Origin: Patiria pectinifera
Taxonomy: Eukaryota; Echinodermata; Asteroidea; Valvatida; Asterinidae
Length of the DNA stretch: 64,000 nt
Direction of reading: 5' to 3'
Assembly: GCA_029964075.1 (NCBI GenBank)
Contig: CM057149.1
Span: 13,712,465-13,776,464, forward strand
Shown here piece after piece: positions 10,682 through 22,000 of the stretch (positions are counted from its first letter, which is position 1; each line of letters begins with the position of its first letter). Under the pieces are notes generated by a model, which did no database searches, had not been told where the DNA came from, and saw only the letters and a list, made by a program, of their open reading frames with translations. The position numbers and the translations under genes were made by a program.

Positions 10682-11040
10682 TTTCATGGCCGAGCGGTTG
10701 AGATCACCGGACTCGACCTCCGTGGTGTGTCTGATCAGCAGAGTGTGGGATCCGTCCCGGTCTTGACGCTTGTGTGCAAGACATTTAACCATTATTGCTT
10801 CGTCCTTCGGATGTGTGTTGTGTAATACATGTAAAAGAACCCATCAGCAACACTTATCGCTATGGAGTTTCTGGCAGTGGCTGCAATATGCGCCGCAGCA
10901 CGGCCAGCACCTAGTAAATCCTTATAAGGTGCTACATAAAATGGGTCTCATATTCCAATACTTCATTTACCTGTCTTTAAAATAAATCCATTTAGCGCCT
11001 TGAGTACCTAATTGTTAGTAGTACGTATACGCTATATAAG
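10682..11040 (+). repeat. tRNA-derived SINE, copy 1
   Basis: The head carries a Ser/Leu-tRNA-like A box (TGGCCGAGCGGTTGAG) and a degenerate B box (GGATCCGTCCC). The body has AACCATTATTGCTTCGTCC, TTCGGATG, GTGTTGTGTAATAC and AAAGAACCCA, and a tail with GCGCCTTGAGTACCTAATTG. The body and tail match the copy at 42128-42496, while the heads differ. Confidence 0.75.
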
Positions 11041-11251
11041 ACTCCAGTATTATTATTTATTATCATTATTATAAGTAAACAATATAAAAAAAACCAAAAT
11101 CTTCGGTGATTTTAGGACGCTGTATATCCCTTTAAAGTGTTTATAGTAGGATATGCCAAGAGGAAATGAACCATACCGCCGAGTCCTGCTCAACAGATAT
11201 TAATATTGTGAACATAATGTACATGATGAATTTACTTTCATTAACATGTAT

Positions 11252-11727
11252 ACAGGGTGAGTCACAAAAAAATGTCAGGACCATATTTTTAAATGAAGTT
11301 CTGCATGCCGTACTTTCAAAATCTACGACATGAAAGCCCAATAAATAAGCTTACTTTTAGTATAAGAATATTTCACAATACTCAAGTGCTTTTCAAGTTA
11401 CGGAATTCTGAACACAAAAACACCGTTTTAAATTTCTGTCCACGGGTCATAAGTGTTCTTTCAGCAAAACAAAAACAATTCACATAGGGGTGTTGGGGCC
11501 TATGTGAATAATTTTCGGCTTACATGCAAGAATACCTTTTGCGATCCATGGACAGATCTTTAAAATGGTGTTTGTGTTCAAAGTTTCGTAACTTAAAAAG
11601 TACATGAGTGATTTGAATGATTCTTGCACTAAAAGAAAGCTTATTAATTGGGATTTCATGTCCTAGATTTTGAAAGTGCTACGTGCAGAACTTCATTATG
11701 TGATTGGTCCTAGTCATTTGTGTTTCC
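11252..11727. repeat. Palindromic MITE with ACAGGGTGAGTCAC end
   Basis: The left arm (ATGAAGTTCTGCATG, TACTTTCAAAATCTACGACA, TAAGCTTACTTTTAGT) is mirrored on the right (ACTAAAAGAAAGCTTATTAA, TTTTGAAAGTGCTACGTG, CAGAACTTCATTATG), so the arms cover some 200 bp with divergence. The GGTGAGTCA terminus is also found on the elements at 52350 and 56833, although the interiors differ. No transposase is encoded. Confidence 0.7.
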
Positions 11728-14177
11728 TTTTTTCCCTTTTTACTCATCTTATACTCATCCTGTACATGTAAATGACAATTTGACACACATTTGCTGTGCC
11801 TATAGGGCACTGTGCTCAAGTGGTATGATGAAGCATGTGGTCGAGATGTTTGTTGAGCAAGTAATTGAAAATACCTTCTACGTACGGTTTCAGAATGAGG
11901 TTTGAGGCCGGATGCCCTTAAAACACCATGGATGTTCAAAATGCATCATGGTTTCTTTAGTAATAATTCTTGAGTATCGTTAATAAAAACGCACGCTGAT
12001 CGGTTAGCTTTGTACTGCACTTCCACTCGGCCACAAATCCTGACAAAATAAGATTTTTTTTCAGTTCTACTATTATCAGTGGTGGATCCAACATTCCATG
12101 CATTTGCGGAAGCTAGGGTCCGGCGGGGGGAGGCCTGGGGATGGAGGAGCCGAAACCCGATACAGGAGCGGGCTTGCTCATTTGGGTGAAAATGTCTTAA
12201 GTGATTAACTAACCAGTTGGCAACAGAAGAAACTGGGAAGGAAAAAAACAAGACTCCTCCTAAAACATTTTTTTTAAAGGGGCACAAAAAAATGATCGGG
12301 GAGGGGGCCAGGCTGTTATTGCCGTTATAGGTCTATAAGGGTCCGATTATCAATGACACAATTGCTTATTATATAGCCTATAGTTTCCCTAAAATTCGGG
12401 GGTAATTTAAACGACCAGTGTAATATGTGCAAACTGTTGGTATAATGCCCCCCCCCCCCCAAAAAAAAATCATGGTCACACTAGTCAGTATTGGCATATC
12501 GTCACGCAACGTCCCGGGTAGTACATGTGCATATACTTACAGAAGACTCCAGGCAAACCACACAAATGCTCGGCAAAGAAGTCCCGATAATTCCTGTGTA
12601 AACACGACGCTTGCTGTGGAGTATTGTAGTATCCGCATTCTGTGTGTGTTGTTCCAGGAACTCTGCAGAAGGATGACGCACGCAGGTCCACTACGTACCG
12701 CCCGCTGTTCAACTTCAAACTAACTCACGGACAAAGACGACGGTCTTAACTTGACTTTTGCCCCCTTGCGTGCTCCACATGCTCTCATGTACGAACGTCA
12801 GTCAGCCAAAATCGATGCATTAAACAGTAACTGACTTGAAGATATACTGAACGATTTATTCCAACCACATTGGACCCAAGTGAAAACTTTAAAGCAGGAT
12901 AAGAGATAGAAATACATGTATGTGTATATGCCGATAAACGTCAAAACAAACTACTATGTACGTCTAGCTAGCTACATGTACACGGCTCACGCGTCACGCC
13001 GTCTTATTTGTGTGGCCTTGCACTTTGTTTTCTGACGATGACATGCGCAGTTGAGAAACCATAGACTTGTCAGTCAGTCCCCGTACGGATATATGGACAG
13101 CTTTGGTTTTCACCATTTGAAGTTGTGTATGTCGTATATATGATACGTATTAGGTCAGGATAATCAGTTGTGCACCGTAGAGTTGCAGACCCGACCACAT
13201 GTCTACACGTATTCACTCGAAAAGCTTTGTTTTTCGTCATAAAGTATGTGCACCTTAACAAGATGAATTTCACTTTTAATTGTGATGAAATAATTTATTG
13301 AATGGACTTTAACTGATTGAAAGCTTTGGATCTCGTATTTGTGTTTTTCCCCGTTCTGCAGAATCCGAACAAAATTTGAATTGTGAGAAACTTGTGGTTT
13401 AAGATTTGACTCAAAACTTGCAGCTGTTTCATTTGGACAAAATAATGCTGAGCTCGACCGTGACGAGTCTATATAGAGACTTGACTGACTGGATTTCGGA
13501 CGGATGCACCGATGCACCCATTGAGCTCAGGCTGATGATAGGGCCGAGTCAGCTCACCAGTGTCACTATAGCATCTATTATTTGAGATTGGGGAAATCTT
13601 TCTTTGGAACAGTGTATGTTCTCTAGGCTCTTTGTTCTTTCGAAAGATCTTTATAAGTATTTTTTTCTTCACTCAATGGTATAATTGTAATAACAATCAG
13701 AACATTAATGCAAATGCCATGTTTTAATATAAGTCACTAGAACGCATCCACTAGCATTCAGGGTCGATCATTGGTGCATATCTCCCGATGTTCGACATGT
13801 TAAAACAAATTGTTTCATTTTCCTGGCGAAAGAATGTAGTGTTTAGTGACAGACTCCTTCAAATCTACCATTTTATTCTTTCCAAAGCAATATATGCCAT
13901 TTGGTTCTATTGTGATACCGAGGTACGATTGTAGTAGCAATTGCCCTTGGATGCCCGACGAGGGTCATGTGAATGTACCGATGAAGACAAAGTAAATATA
14001 ATTGTTGAAATTTACTGGAAGTAACGTATGTTTAAATTTAAACATTAATGTACCCAAGTTAAATTTATACTACAGAATCTCTGAATTTCAATATTCTGCA
14101 AATATAAGGGACTTGTATGTTCAGAGAACGATGATTTTGTAATTCTTCTGTAATAAGAACAGTTTATTACTTTGTGA
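11728..14177. other. Intergenic stretch, no gene seen
   Basis: No exon with matching splice phase was found. It contains a C10-A9 homopolymer block near 12450, a G-rich patch near 12125 and several TACATGTA words. A minus-strand open stretch at 12541-12727 was considered and not accepted. Confidence 0.4.
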
Positions 14178-14700
14178 CAGGGGCGGTGGAACTGGGGGAG
14201 GGGGGGGGGCAAAAGTGCCTCATCTTGCGGACGTAAACTTGCCCCGCCCTCGGCCTCGAGCATAAATGTCCCCCTCGCGATGAACATGAAACTGGCCCTA
14301 TCGGATAATTTGTTTTCAGTAACCATTTCCCACAATGGTATATAGAGAGTTCTGATATGAACGAGGAATATGAAAACCAAGCCCCAAAATCCTTACAATG
14401 CGCCCTGAAAATGGGTACATAATGGCCGGTTTTGAAGAGCGCCCCTATTTTGGAAGATGGTACCAGACTACCAGCCCCCCCCCCCCTCCCCTTTCACTAT
14501 TTGATTTTACGGAGGCTAAGTGTCCGGTAAAAAAAACGTGTCGACATTTCTGCAGTGATGTGGCCCCCCCCCTCCCCATAAAAAAAAAAGATGGATATAT
14601 ACGCTGCTGCACCGACGGCGAAGATGCCTTTTACAGAGCAAGTGCCCCTTTTTGGTGATGCCACCCCCCCCCCCCTTTGAAAACCGTTCCGCTGCCGCTG
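14178..14700. repeat. hAT-type MITE with degenerate ends
   Basis: It starts CAGGGGCGGTGGAACTGG and ends CCGTTCCGCTGCCGCTG, which are imperfect inverted repeats. The flanking octamers CTTTGTGA and CATTGTGC match at 6 of 8 positions, as expected for a worn hAT 8-bp target duplication. The interior is full of G/C homopolymer runs. Related ends occur at 36740 and 41108. Confidence 0.6.
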
Positions 14701-15259
14701 CATTGTGCAGTTGCGCCTCCACGTACCCCATACAAGAATACCATAAAATGACAAGGAATTATACAGTGTTAAAAAAAAATTACTTGGTAAGAAAAACTTC
14801 AAATGGTTCATCACACCATTTTCTTTGAAATATTGTGTGAAAGAATCTACATGTATATGTTTGTTCCAAGAATGGATTTTCCTCAATGTCAATTCCCAGG
14901 AGCTTATAATTGGTACCAACTTAAGCAGTCATACTTATTATATCCATAGCTCTATGTTCTGCCTTGCCCTGAAAAAAAATTGTATCTTCAAAAGATTTAA
15001 ATATAGCTTATTTGTTACGCATCACGTTGTAGCTCATACATGTGGCTCCTGGTGCCAGTATTCTCATAGTCGCAGGCTTTTGATACTCGCTAAACTAGAT
15101 GTGACGTCACGTTTTGTTTACATGTGCGCTTTCCAATGAGAGCGAGCCGGGACGTATGCGTCCCAACTGGGTCTGATTATGGGCGGAAAAAAAAATTATT
15201 AAAGCGTGACTTCATTAGGTCTGAGGACTGAACCTTCCTTCATCGACAATTGGCTATTT

Positions 15260-15767
15260 TATGGTGGCCCTGCAGGGACATCATGCAGTCGTGAATATTT
15301 TTTGCGACCTTGTGAATTTTTTTTTTACAACGTCTTGGAAATGCACAACTGTAGTCACGAATTTTGTTGTAGCGAATTTTTTTTTCCAGTAGCTTGTAGG
15401 GTATTTAACTAAACGGGAAATACAGGGCGAACACAAATACCAAGGTACTGAATATCCGCTGTCCCATGATGCACACTATTTAACCCTTACTGGGAAAAAT
15501 GTTTACGACAAAAAAATCACGACTAGTCGAGAATTATTTTTTTCACGTTTATAGTCGTGAATTTATTCAGGACTGGTCGCGAAGTTATTCGCGACTAGTC
15601 GTGAACAAGTTTACTGCGTCGCAAAAATATTCACGATGTCGCAAAAAGTATTCACTGCGTCGCGAAAATGTTCACGACTAGTCGTGAAAAAAAACCAAAA
15701 AAACATGCACGGTCGACGTCCAAAAAATAACCCTGACGATCGGTTATGTCCTTTTAGGGCCACCATA
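15260..15767. repeat. MITE with TATGGTGGCCCT ends and CACGACTAGTCGTG array
   Basis: The termini TATGGTGGCCCTGCAGGGAC and GTCCTTTTAGGGCCACCATA are inverted repeats beginning and ending in TA. The interior from 15520 to 15690 is a cluster of short palindromes (TTCACGACTAGTCGTGAA and variants such as TCGCGACTAGTCGTGAA) mixed with TTCACTGCGTCGC words. It is non-coding. Confidence 0.7.
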
Positions 15768-15929
15768 CTATTCATTGTATCGTCGCCAATACTGAGCATT
15801 GTGTAACCTCAGCTATTGAAAACGACACGTGAAACTTGGCCTTGACCTGATAGTCCATGCAGTGTGGTATGGAACGCCATACGTACCAATTTATGATGTT
15901 ACCGGATAAAAGTTGTTATGTGATTATTA

Positions 15930-16540
15930 TCTGGTGTCGTCAATCTATTATGTCGTCAATCCATAATGGATTGACAACATCACATGTTGGGTCATATGTT
16001 GACGTATACTACACCACATATGGATTGACAACCTATATGGATCGATTAAATCCCATAATGGAGTGACTACACATATAATGGATTGAAAACATCACATGAA
16101 GGATTGACAACATCACATTATGGATTGACTGCAGCACGTAATATGAATTAACAACATCACGTGATGGATTGACATCAGAAGATAGATTGACAACATCATA
16201 GTATGGATTGACGACGTATAATGGATTGACATCATCACATATAATGGATTGACAACATGACATCAGAGATTGACAACATCATGATCAGTGACACTGCATG
16301 ATAGATTGACTACTTCACATACTTCACATAACGAATTGGCAATACATAATGGCCAAACACTGACGACATTACATAATAGATTGAACAAAATCACATAATG
16401 CCATCTCAAAATGGATTGACGACTTCGACACAAAAAAGGATTGACGACAATTTATTACACATGTATTCACGAGCCTATAGGCTCGTGAATACATGTGTAA
16501 TAAATTGACAACATCACATAATAGATTGACTACAATTTGT
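15930..16540 (-). repeat. 21-bp minisatellite, array 2 (inverted and degenerate)
   Basis: Units of the form CACATAATGGATTGACNACAT are the reverse complement of the array at 3485-4400. The copies are more diverged and irregular in length. A few plus-orientation units at 15935-15965 meet the minus-orientation ones, giving local inversions. Confidence 0.8.
16448..16507. repeat. Perfect 60-bp palindrome without loop
   Basis: Bases 16448-16477 are the exact reverse complement of 16478-16507 (centre CCTATAGG). It lies inside the inverted minisatellite array. A loopless perfect palindrome of this size can extrude as a cruciform and is normally unstable, so it is either recent or a genuine local inversion duplication. 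Confidence 0.9.
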
Positions 16541-17243
16541 ACGTTTGGCGTTCCATAGTATACTTGCACATGTAAGTGCATGCACGCCCTACGTGTACAC
16601 AGTATATACATGTACATGTACATTGTACACCGGTCATCATGCGGTACGGTGCGTGTGGATGTTCATTGTAGATGCCCCTCCATAAGGTACGCCGACGGAC
16701 AGGTGTGTTAGGTATGTTTGTCGCCTTTTTTCCCCAATACTTTCTCCGTTGCATTCACATTCATCCGTCTTCAAATTTGGCAATATTTACACCCACTATG
16801 TTCGGATACTCAACACCATATGCAATGTCTAGATCTTTATACCTCGCTATCCACTTTCACCACCTCTACCCCCGAGCTCCATGAGTCGGGTTTTCTGTCA
16901 GGTGTAGCGTGAATATCCGACTCCATTAATGTGGACTCAGTATTGCGCATGCGTAAGTACGATAGTATGCTATTTTTAGGATCATTTTTATGGGAGAGTG
17001 ACCTGTCACGTGCGAGGGATTTAACCAGTAAAAGGGGGGAAAAGGTCCGATTTTTATAGGAGTCTGATTTTCATATGGCACCGGGATACCGGAAGGGCAG
17101 GTGGGAGATAGAATTACGGTCGTGGGTCGTCCGTCGCTAGTCCCAAAAATTTGGACTCTCTCTGCGGTTCGATACAAGAAAATAGACTGGCACTTGAAAC
17201 AACCAGTCCAAACACAGCTTCAGTTCTGCATCAATTACTGTGC

Positions 17244-17624
17244 CAGGTCTGCACAGGAATTTTGGCAGGGGGGTGTTTCATTGAAACAAATTCTGAAATG
17301 TAAACAGGTGTTTTTTTTCTCCGGACACTTTGCCTCCAAAAAGAAATGGGGGGGGGGGGGGGGGGCTCGTTCCATACTTTCAATGGGGGCGCTATTAAAA
17401 TCCGACGAATATTAACACTATATCACAGAATAGTGTACCCCTTAACCAAGCTGGTTCTGTCCGTAATTGTGCAAAGGCGGACATTATCCCATAAAAAAAT
17501 GGGTGTCAGAGCAGGGGGGGGGGGGGCGTCGATTTTTGTTTGCATGAATTTCTGTGGGAACAACATTTATTTTGACAGAGCTGGGGGGGGTTTACCGCCA
17601 CCCCCCCCCCCCGATCCGCGCCTG
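17244..17624. repeat. G-rich MITE, related to the 36740 element
   Basis: The left end CAGGTCTGCACAGGAATTTT followed by GGCAGGGGG resembles the inverted right end of the 36740-37076 element. The right end is GATCCGCGCCTG, the inverse of CAGGCGCGGATC. The interior carries at least three long G or C runs and may be a composite of two copies. No target duplication was found. Confidence 0.5.
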
Positions 17625-18356
17625 CAAACGAAAGATGTGACATGTTAGGAACGGGTGAAAACACTGCCATTTGTAACCTGTTGTATCTCTGGTGTACATG
17701 AACTGATTTTCAATGATCACATTTTCGATGTGATTATACACAAGAGTACAAATAACATACTCCATCAACATGGAATGCTGATGTTGGATACTTTTTCAGA
17801 AACTTAAAGGTGTCCGCCTGCACAACTTTGTTTGAGATCACCTTGTAAACTCGTAGTTGGAACAATGCATTCGCCTTTGAAAGGGGTCTACGGTGATATT
17901 GTTTTCTGATTGGCATGAACCGATACCCCACACGCTCATGTTGTGCTGGATCATTGTGATGTCCGTCTTTATTCCTCATAATGTGGCTTTCCTTGTCGTG
18001 GACAAATCCCCCAAAAGGGGTTTTAAAAGTTTATATTAAATATTACCCATTTCCCATCATGCTTCGCAGATAGCTAACGTACTCACCGAGGACACCGTGG
18101 CAAATCTAGTTGGTCCTCGCTTTAAACCGGACCGATCTCATTTTGGCAACCGTGTAAATCAAACGATTGAGGTTTTAAGAGATGTTTATGAATCATGACA
18201 GAAGGAGATAAGTACATCATTCGCGAACCTCTGAATATAAGTGCATCGGAGGCTTCCAACTTGTACAGTCTGTCACGAACCAATAATGTGGCCCATTAGG
18301 CCAGCGCTTATCTGTGGTTTACTTGGCATGAAACAACAGAGAATAATTCCCCCTTT

Positions 18357-18765
18357 CTAGATTGGATGTCAGTCCATCGCAGGGTCTTCCCCCAGGCGCG
18401 GTTCTAGAGCCAATATTTTTTTTTTTGGGGGGGGGTGGGGGCTAGCTAGGTGGATCCAGATATTTTTTTCAGGGAGGCGTGCTGAAATGTAGACAGGTTA
18501 TTTTCTCCGGACACTTAGGGCTCTGACATTCTTACATTTCGCTAGTGCATTTTTTTTTATGGAATTTTTTTTTTGGGGGGGGGGGGGCTAGACCAAATTT
18601 TGGAGGGGGGGGCTAAAGCCCCCATAGCCCCCCGTAGAACCACCAGAGAGGGAGGTGGGGGTAAAATGGCACAAGGACACACTGCAATCGGCCAACAGCT
18701 GGATGCGAACCCCTGACCCTCTGATCATGAGTCATGAACCATAACCACTGTAGGCCAGTGGCCAC
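18357..18765 (-). repeat. SINE interrupted by a G-rich MITE
   Basis: The flanks are two parts of one minus-strand SINE: GGATGTCAGTCCATCGCAGG at 18364-18383, and the tRNA-like end with GGCACAAGGACACACTG and GGATGCGAACCCCTGACC at 18667-18718. Between them (about 18393-18650) lies a G-rich insert starting CAGGCGCGGTTCTAGAGCC and ending near CCCCCGTAGAACCACC, an inverted-repeat pair. The insertion therefore postdates the SINE. Confidence 0.55.
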
Positions 18766-18995
18766 CCAAGTTTGAACTTTGGTGTACCTTAAATGGAGTG
18801 TTTCGTTGCATGCGCTACCTCCTAAAGTTCTGACGAATCCCCCCACCCCCTCTTCCCAGTGACTCCTCCCCTCGGAACCCAAGAAAAACTGTTTTAATTT
18901 TTGACTTGAAATTAACCACAATGTCTAACTGAGACAATTCATGTCAAGTTGTAATTGTTTTGTATCCGTTTATTTTTCACAGGAAAAAAGAAAAG

Positions 18996-19048
18996 ATGAA
19001 CGGTACTGACAGGAAAATGGAGAAAGCTTCGGACAAAGTCTTTTTCTC
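18996..19048 (+). CDS. PRMT6: PRMT6-like exon 1 (start)
   Basis: The acceptor TTTTTCACAG ends at 18982, so this exon has 13 non-coding or upstream-coding bases before the ATG at 18996. It encodes MNGTDRKMEKASDKVFF and ends in phase 2 with donor GTAAGC. The upstream acceptor shows that at least one more 5' exon exists. Confidence 0.8.
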
Positions 19049-22000
19049 GTAAGCTTTAATTTGACGCATATATGGGAATGACGAAGGGGGCAATTTCTTA
19101 TGCTTTTTCCCCGGAGCAGGAGGAGCTAAAACCAGTTTTAAAAAGTGGCTCATTACAAGTCAATTAAACAATCCCAAAAAGCGATTGCAATTCGGGCGTT
19201 TCACAATGCAGTGCGCCAACAAGAGTTTGTCATGGCGAGTCATTTATTTTTAAATTTACGGTCGAGAAAAAAATACCCCATTTGAATGAGTGTCAGTAGA
19301 CAAATAGAGCTAATTTCTTATAGATTGGGGCACAGCTTTCTGACGCCTTACAAAAAAAACCCCGCCGTATTGATACAAAGAACAGGGGATAAAAGCAAAC
19401 AGATACTAGAATCACACACCTACAAAACTTCTGACCGGAAAAACAAACAACTTTCAATGTCCCGCGCTGCGAAGTTGTCGACCATCTCCTACAATGCACT
19501 TGGAAAAATGAATTCTCCGTGGCAAACTATTGTTGTCGCACTGCATTGTGAATCGCCCGAATTGGATTAAGCCCTATATAACGACACTTTAACCCTAAAA
19601 GGGCCGGGTTATTTTGACCATCTCTGGCGGGGGGGGGGGGGGGGGAATTATGACTCATTAATTATTCATATGCACGAATGGTAATTCTACTCTGTGTACA
19701 CGACGTATGGGAAAATTCAGTTTTCACGGCGCCGGAAAGTTTTTGCGTATTATAACCCGGGAGGTTATATGGACAAAGGAAAAGTGGGAGACGGTATGAT
19801 TACGGAGTTGTACTTGAGATAAAATGGTTTATTGGGTTGGCGGTGATGTTATCTGTCTGATTTCTAGATTCTACGGGGTGCAAAATGCGATTTCAAGAAT
19901 CGTCGACACAATTGTCTTCAAACATCACCAGTGTTGAATCCTCAGTTTATAAAATTTAAAATACCAACAAAGTCTTTTTGAAGGCCCTTCTTTATAAACT
20001 GTGGATTTTATACATCATTTGCCTAACAAGGGCTGTTGATAATGATATTGTGTACTACATTTGTTGACAGTTATTATTCTTCCTTACAAAAAAAAGACAT
20101 TTCTAGGTAATACGTATAACTGGTAAGGGCAAAATCACACATTTATGCATTCTCTTTCGTTAACAGGTCCTACGCGAGTGTCAACATTCACGAAAACATG
20201 GTTCGGGATGAGAGCAGGACCCAGTCCTACAGGTGGGGAACTTATTACGGGTACCAGACTAGTCTGTTGCGTGGAATTCATTAGGGCTCGCATGAATAAC
20301 AAAGGACTAGGCCTATAATGTCGCGAAACACTGGGATCCGAAATGTTGTCCATATTGCTAGTCCCTCCCCGGGTCCATCACTAGTCCATCAAAAATTCAT
20401 CACAAGACAAAATTATTAAAGTCAAATCATCAGTACCCTAATTGGAAGTGAGCAGTAATTAATCCTAGAACTGACAATTTTTGTTTGGTCACCTAACGGA
20501 ATGTGGCTGGATTGCCACATTGTCATAACATATTATTTTTTAATTTTCTGTCCACAGAAAAGCCATTATGCAATGCAGTGACCTGATCAAGGACAAAGTG
20601 GTCGTCGATATTGGTTGTGGAACGGGTAGGTTTAGTACTCATACTCGTATATTAAACACGAGTACATATTTTTTTTTGAACTCGTACTCCTGAAAATGTA
20701 CACCTACAAATACTTGCACTTATAAAAAAAAAGTAGGGCCTTATACTTGTACTTACATATATACTCATTCAAAATGTAGGTCTACGCGAGTACAGCACTG
20801 TTGAAAACTGAATGTGCTATTTTTGATAGCCGTACTCAGTAACAAAAACGACATTTTGGTCACGATGTTTCCCCATCGTTGTAAATGTTTGAACTTAAAG
20901 GGAAAATACAACATTTGCAAACATCAAAAAATAAAACTACCAAATCATTTTGAAATACCTTGCTGGACTGTTAGTGAATGACAGTGTAAAGCATCCTGTA
21001 AAATCATGGCACCTGGTATACTGTCATTTTCAAGAAAAGTGGTATTTTTGTATCAATTTCCAACGCTGGTCGGCCGACCAGCGTTGAAAAAAACTGGCTT
21101 TTTTTCAAATACTGGCACCAATTGACCATCGCACTTGTTTGCAATCGATTACACACCTATGAACGGGTACAAGCCAGCTAGACTGGTTCCCTGACCTTAC
21201 AATTCCCCAATGTATGTAAACTGCTCTGTTTCTTCTTATATGGAGTCAGGGAACCAGACTACAGGAAAATGATTGTTTTTCTTGGTTTTTATAGCATTTT
21301 CAAACCCAAAACCTCAAACAAGTCAGTGTAACTATATTTGCTATATATTTCCAACCCCCCAATTCCATCCATTTCTAAAAATTACAGCAAAAGCAAATGA
21401 TGTATATTCCCTTTAAACGTTCGCAAGAGCTTTTTGAGCAAAATGGCACATGTGAAATTTCATCCAAAAATGTGTGCTGTAATAACACGCCTGATTTAGT
21501 GGAGTTAAAAAGATGTCAAACCGATAATTTTCACGGCTGGTCTTGCCAAGAACGAAACAAATGAACTCCCTATATAGGGTTGTGCAAAAGAAAAAAGGAA
21601 ACGCACTTTTGACAGAAGTTTTAGCCTTCTTACTTAATTTCTTTTGAACTGTTTTGTTTTTATAGGTATAGCTCTTTAACCATATAGTAAAAGAATCTTT
21701 TAAGACATCGCAAGAATAGTGTTATTATGCTTATTGAGTACAAGCCACCAAACTCACTGCACGTGTAAGTCCAGTTGAGTGTATTTGTCCTGTTGAGTGT
21801 GTGTTCAAACCAAGCTCCGGAGCTCATCAAGCGGATATGATGGAATAAAGCCGTCCGTGGACAAACAGGTTTGGCACAAAGAATTTTTAAACTCTACCAT
21901 ATCTCAGAGACAAAATATGCATTTGCAATCATATTTTCGTCACTTATATTTAAAGATTAATATAGTAAAACCATTAAATTGAATTTTTGAAATATACTCA

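Noticed and set aside
10682-10763. Serine or leucine tRNA gene
   Set aside because: The B box is degenerate and the sequence runs into the same SINE body as at 42128.
12541-12727. Cys-containing open stretch on minus strand with a GTAAGT donor, as an upstream exon of the CUB/YWTD gene
   Set aside because: Its phase-1 end would create a stop when joined to the 10236 exon, its acceptor is weak, and no domain was recognised.
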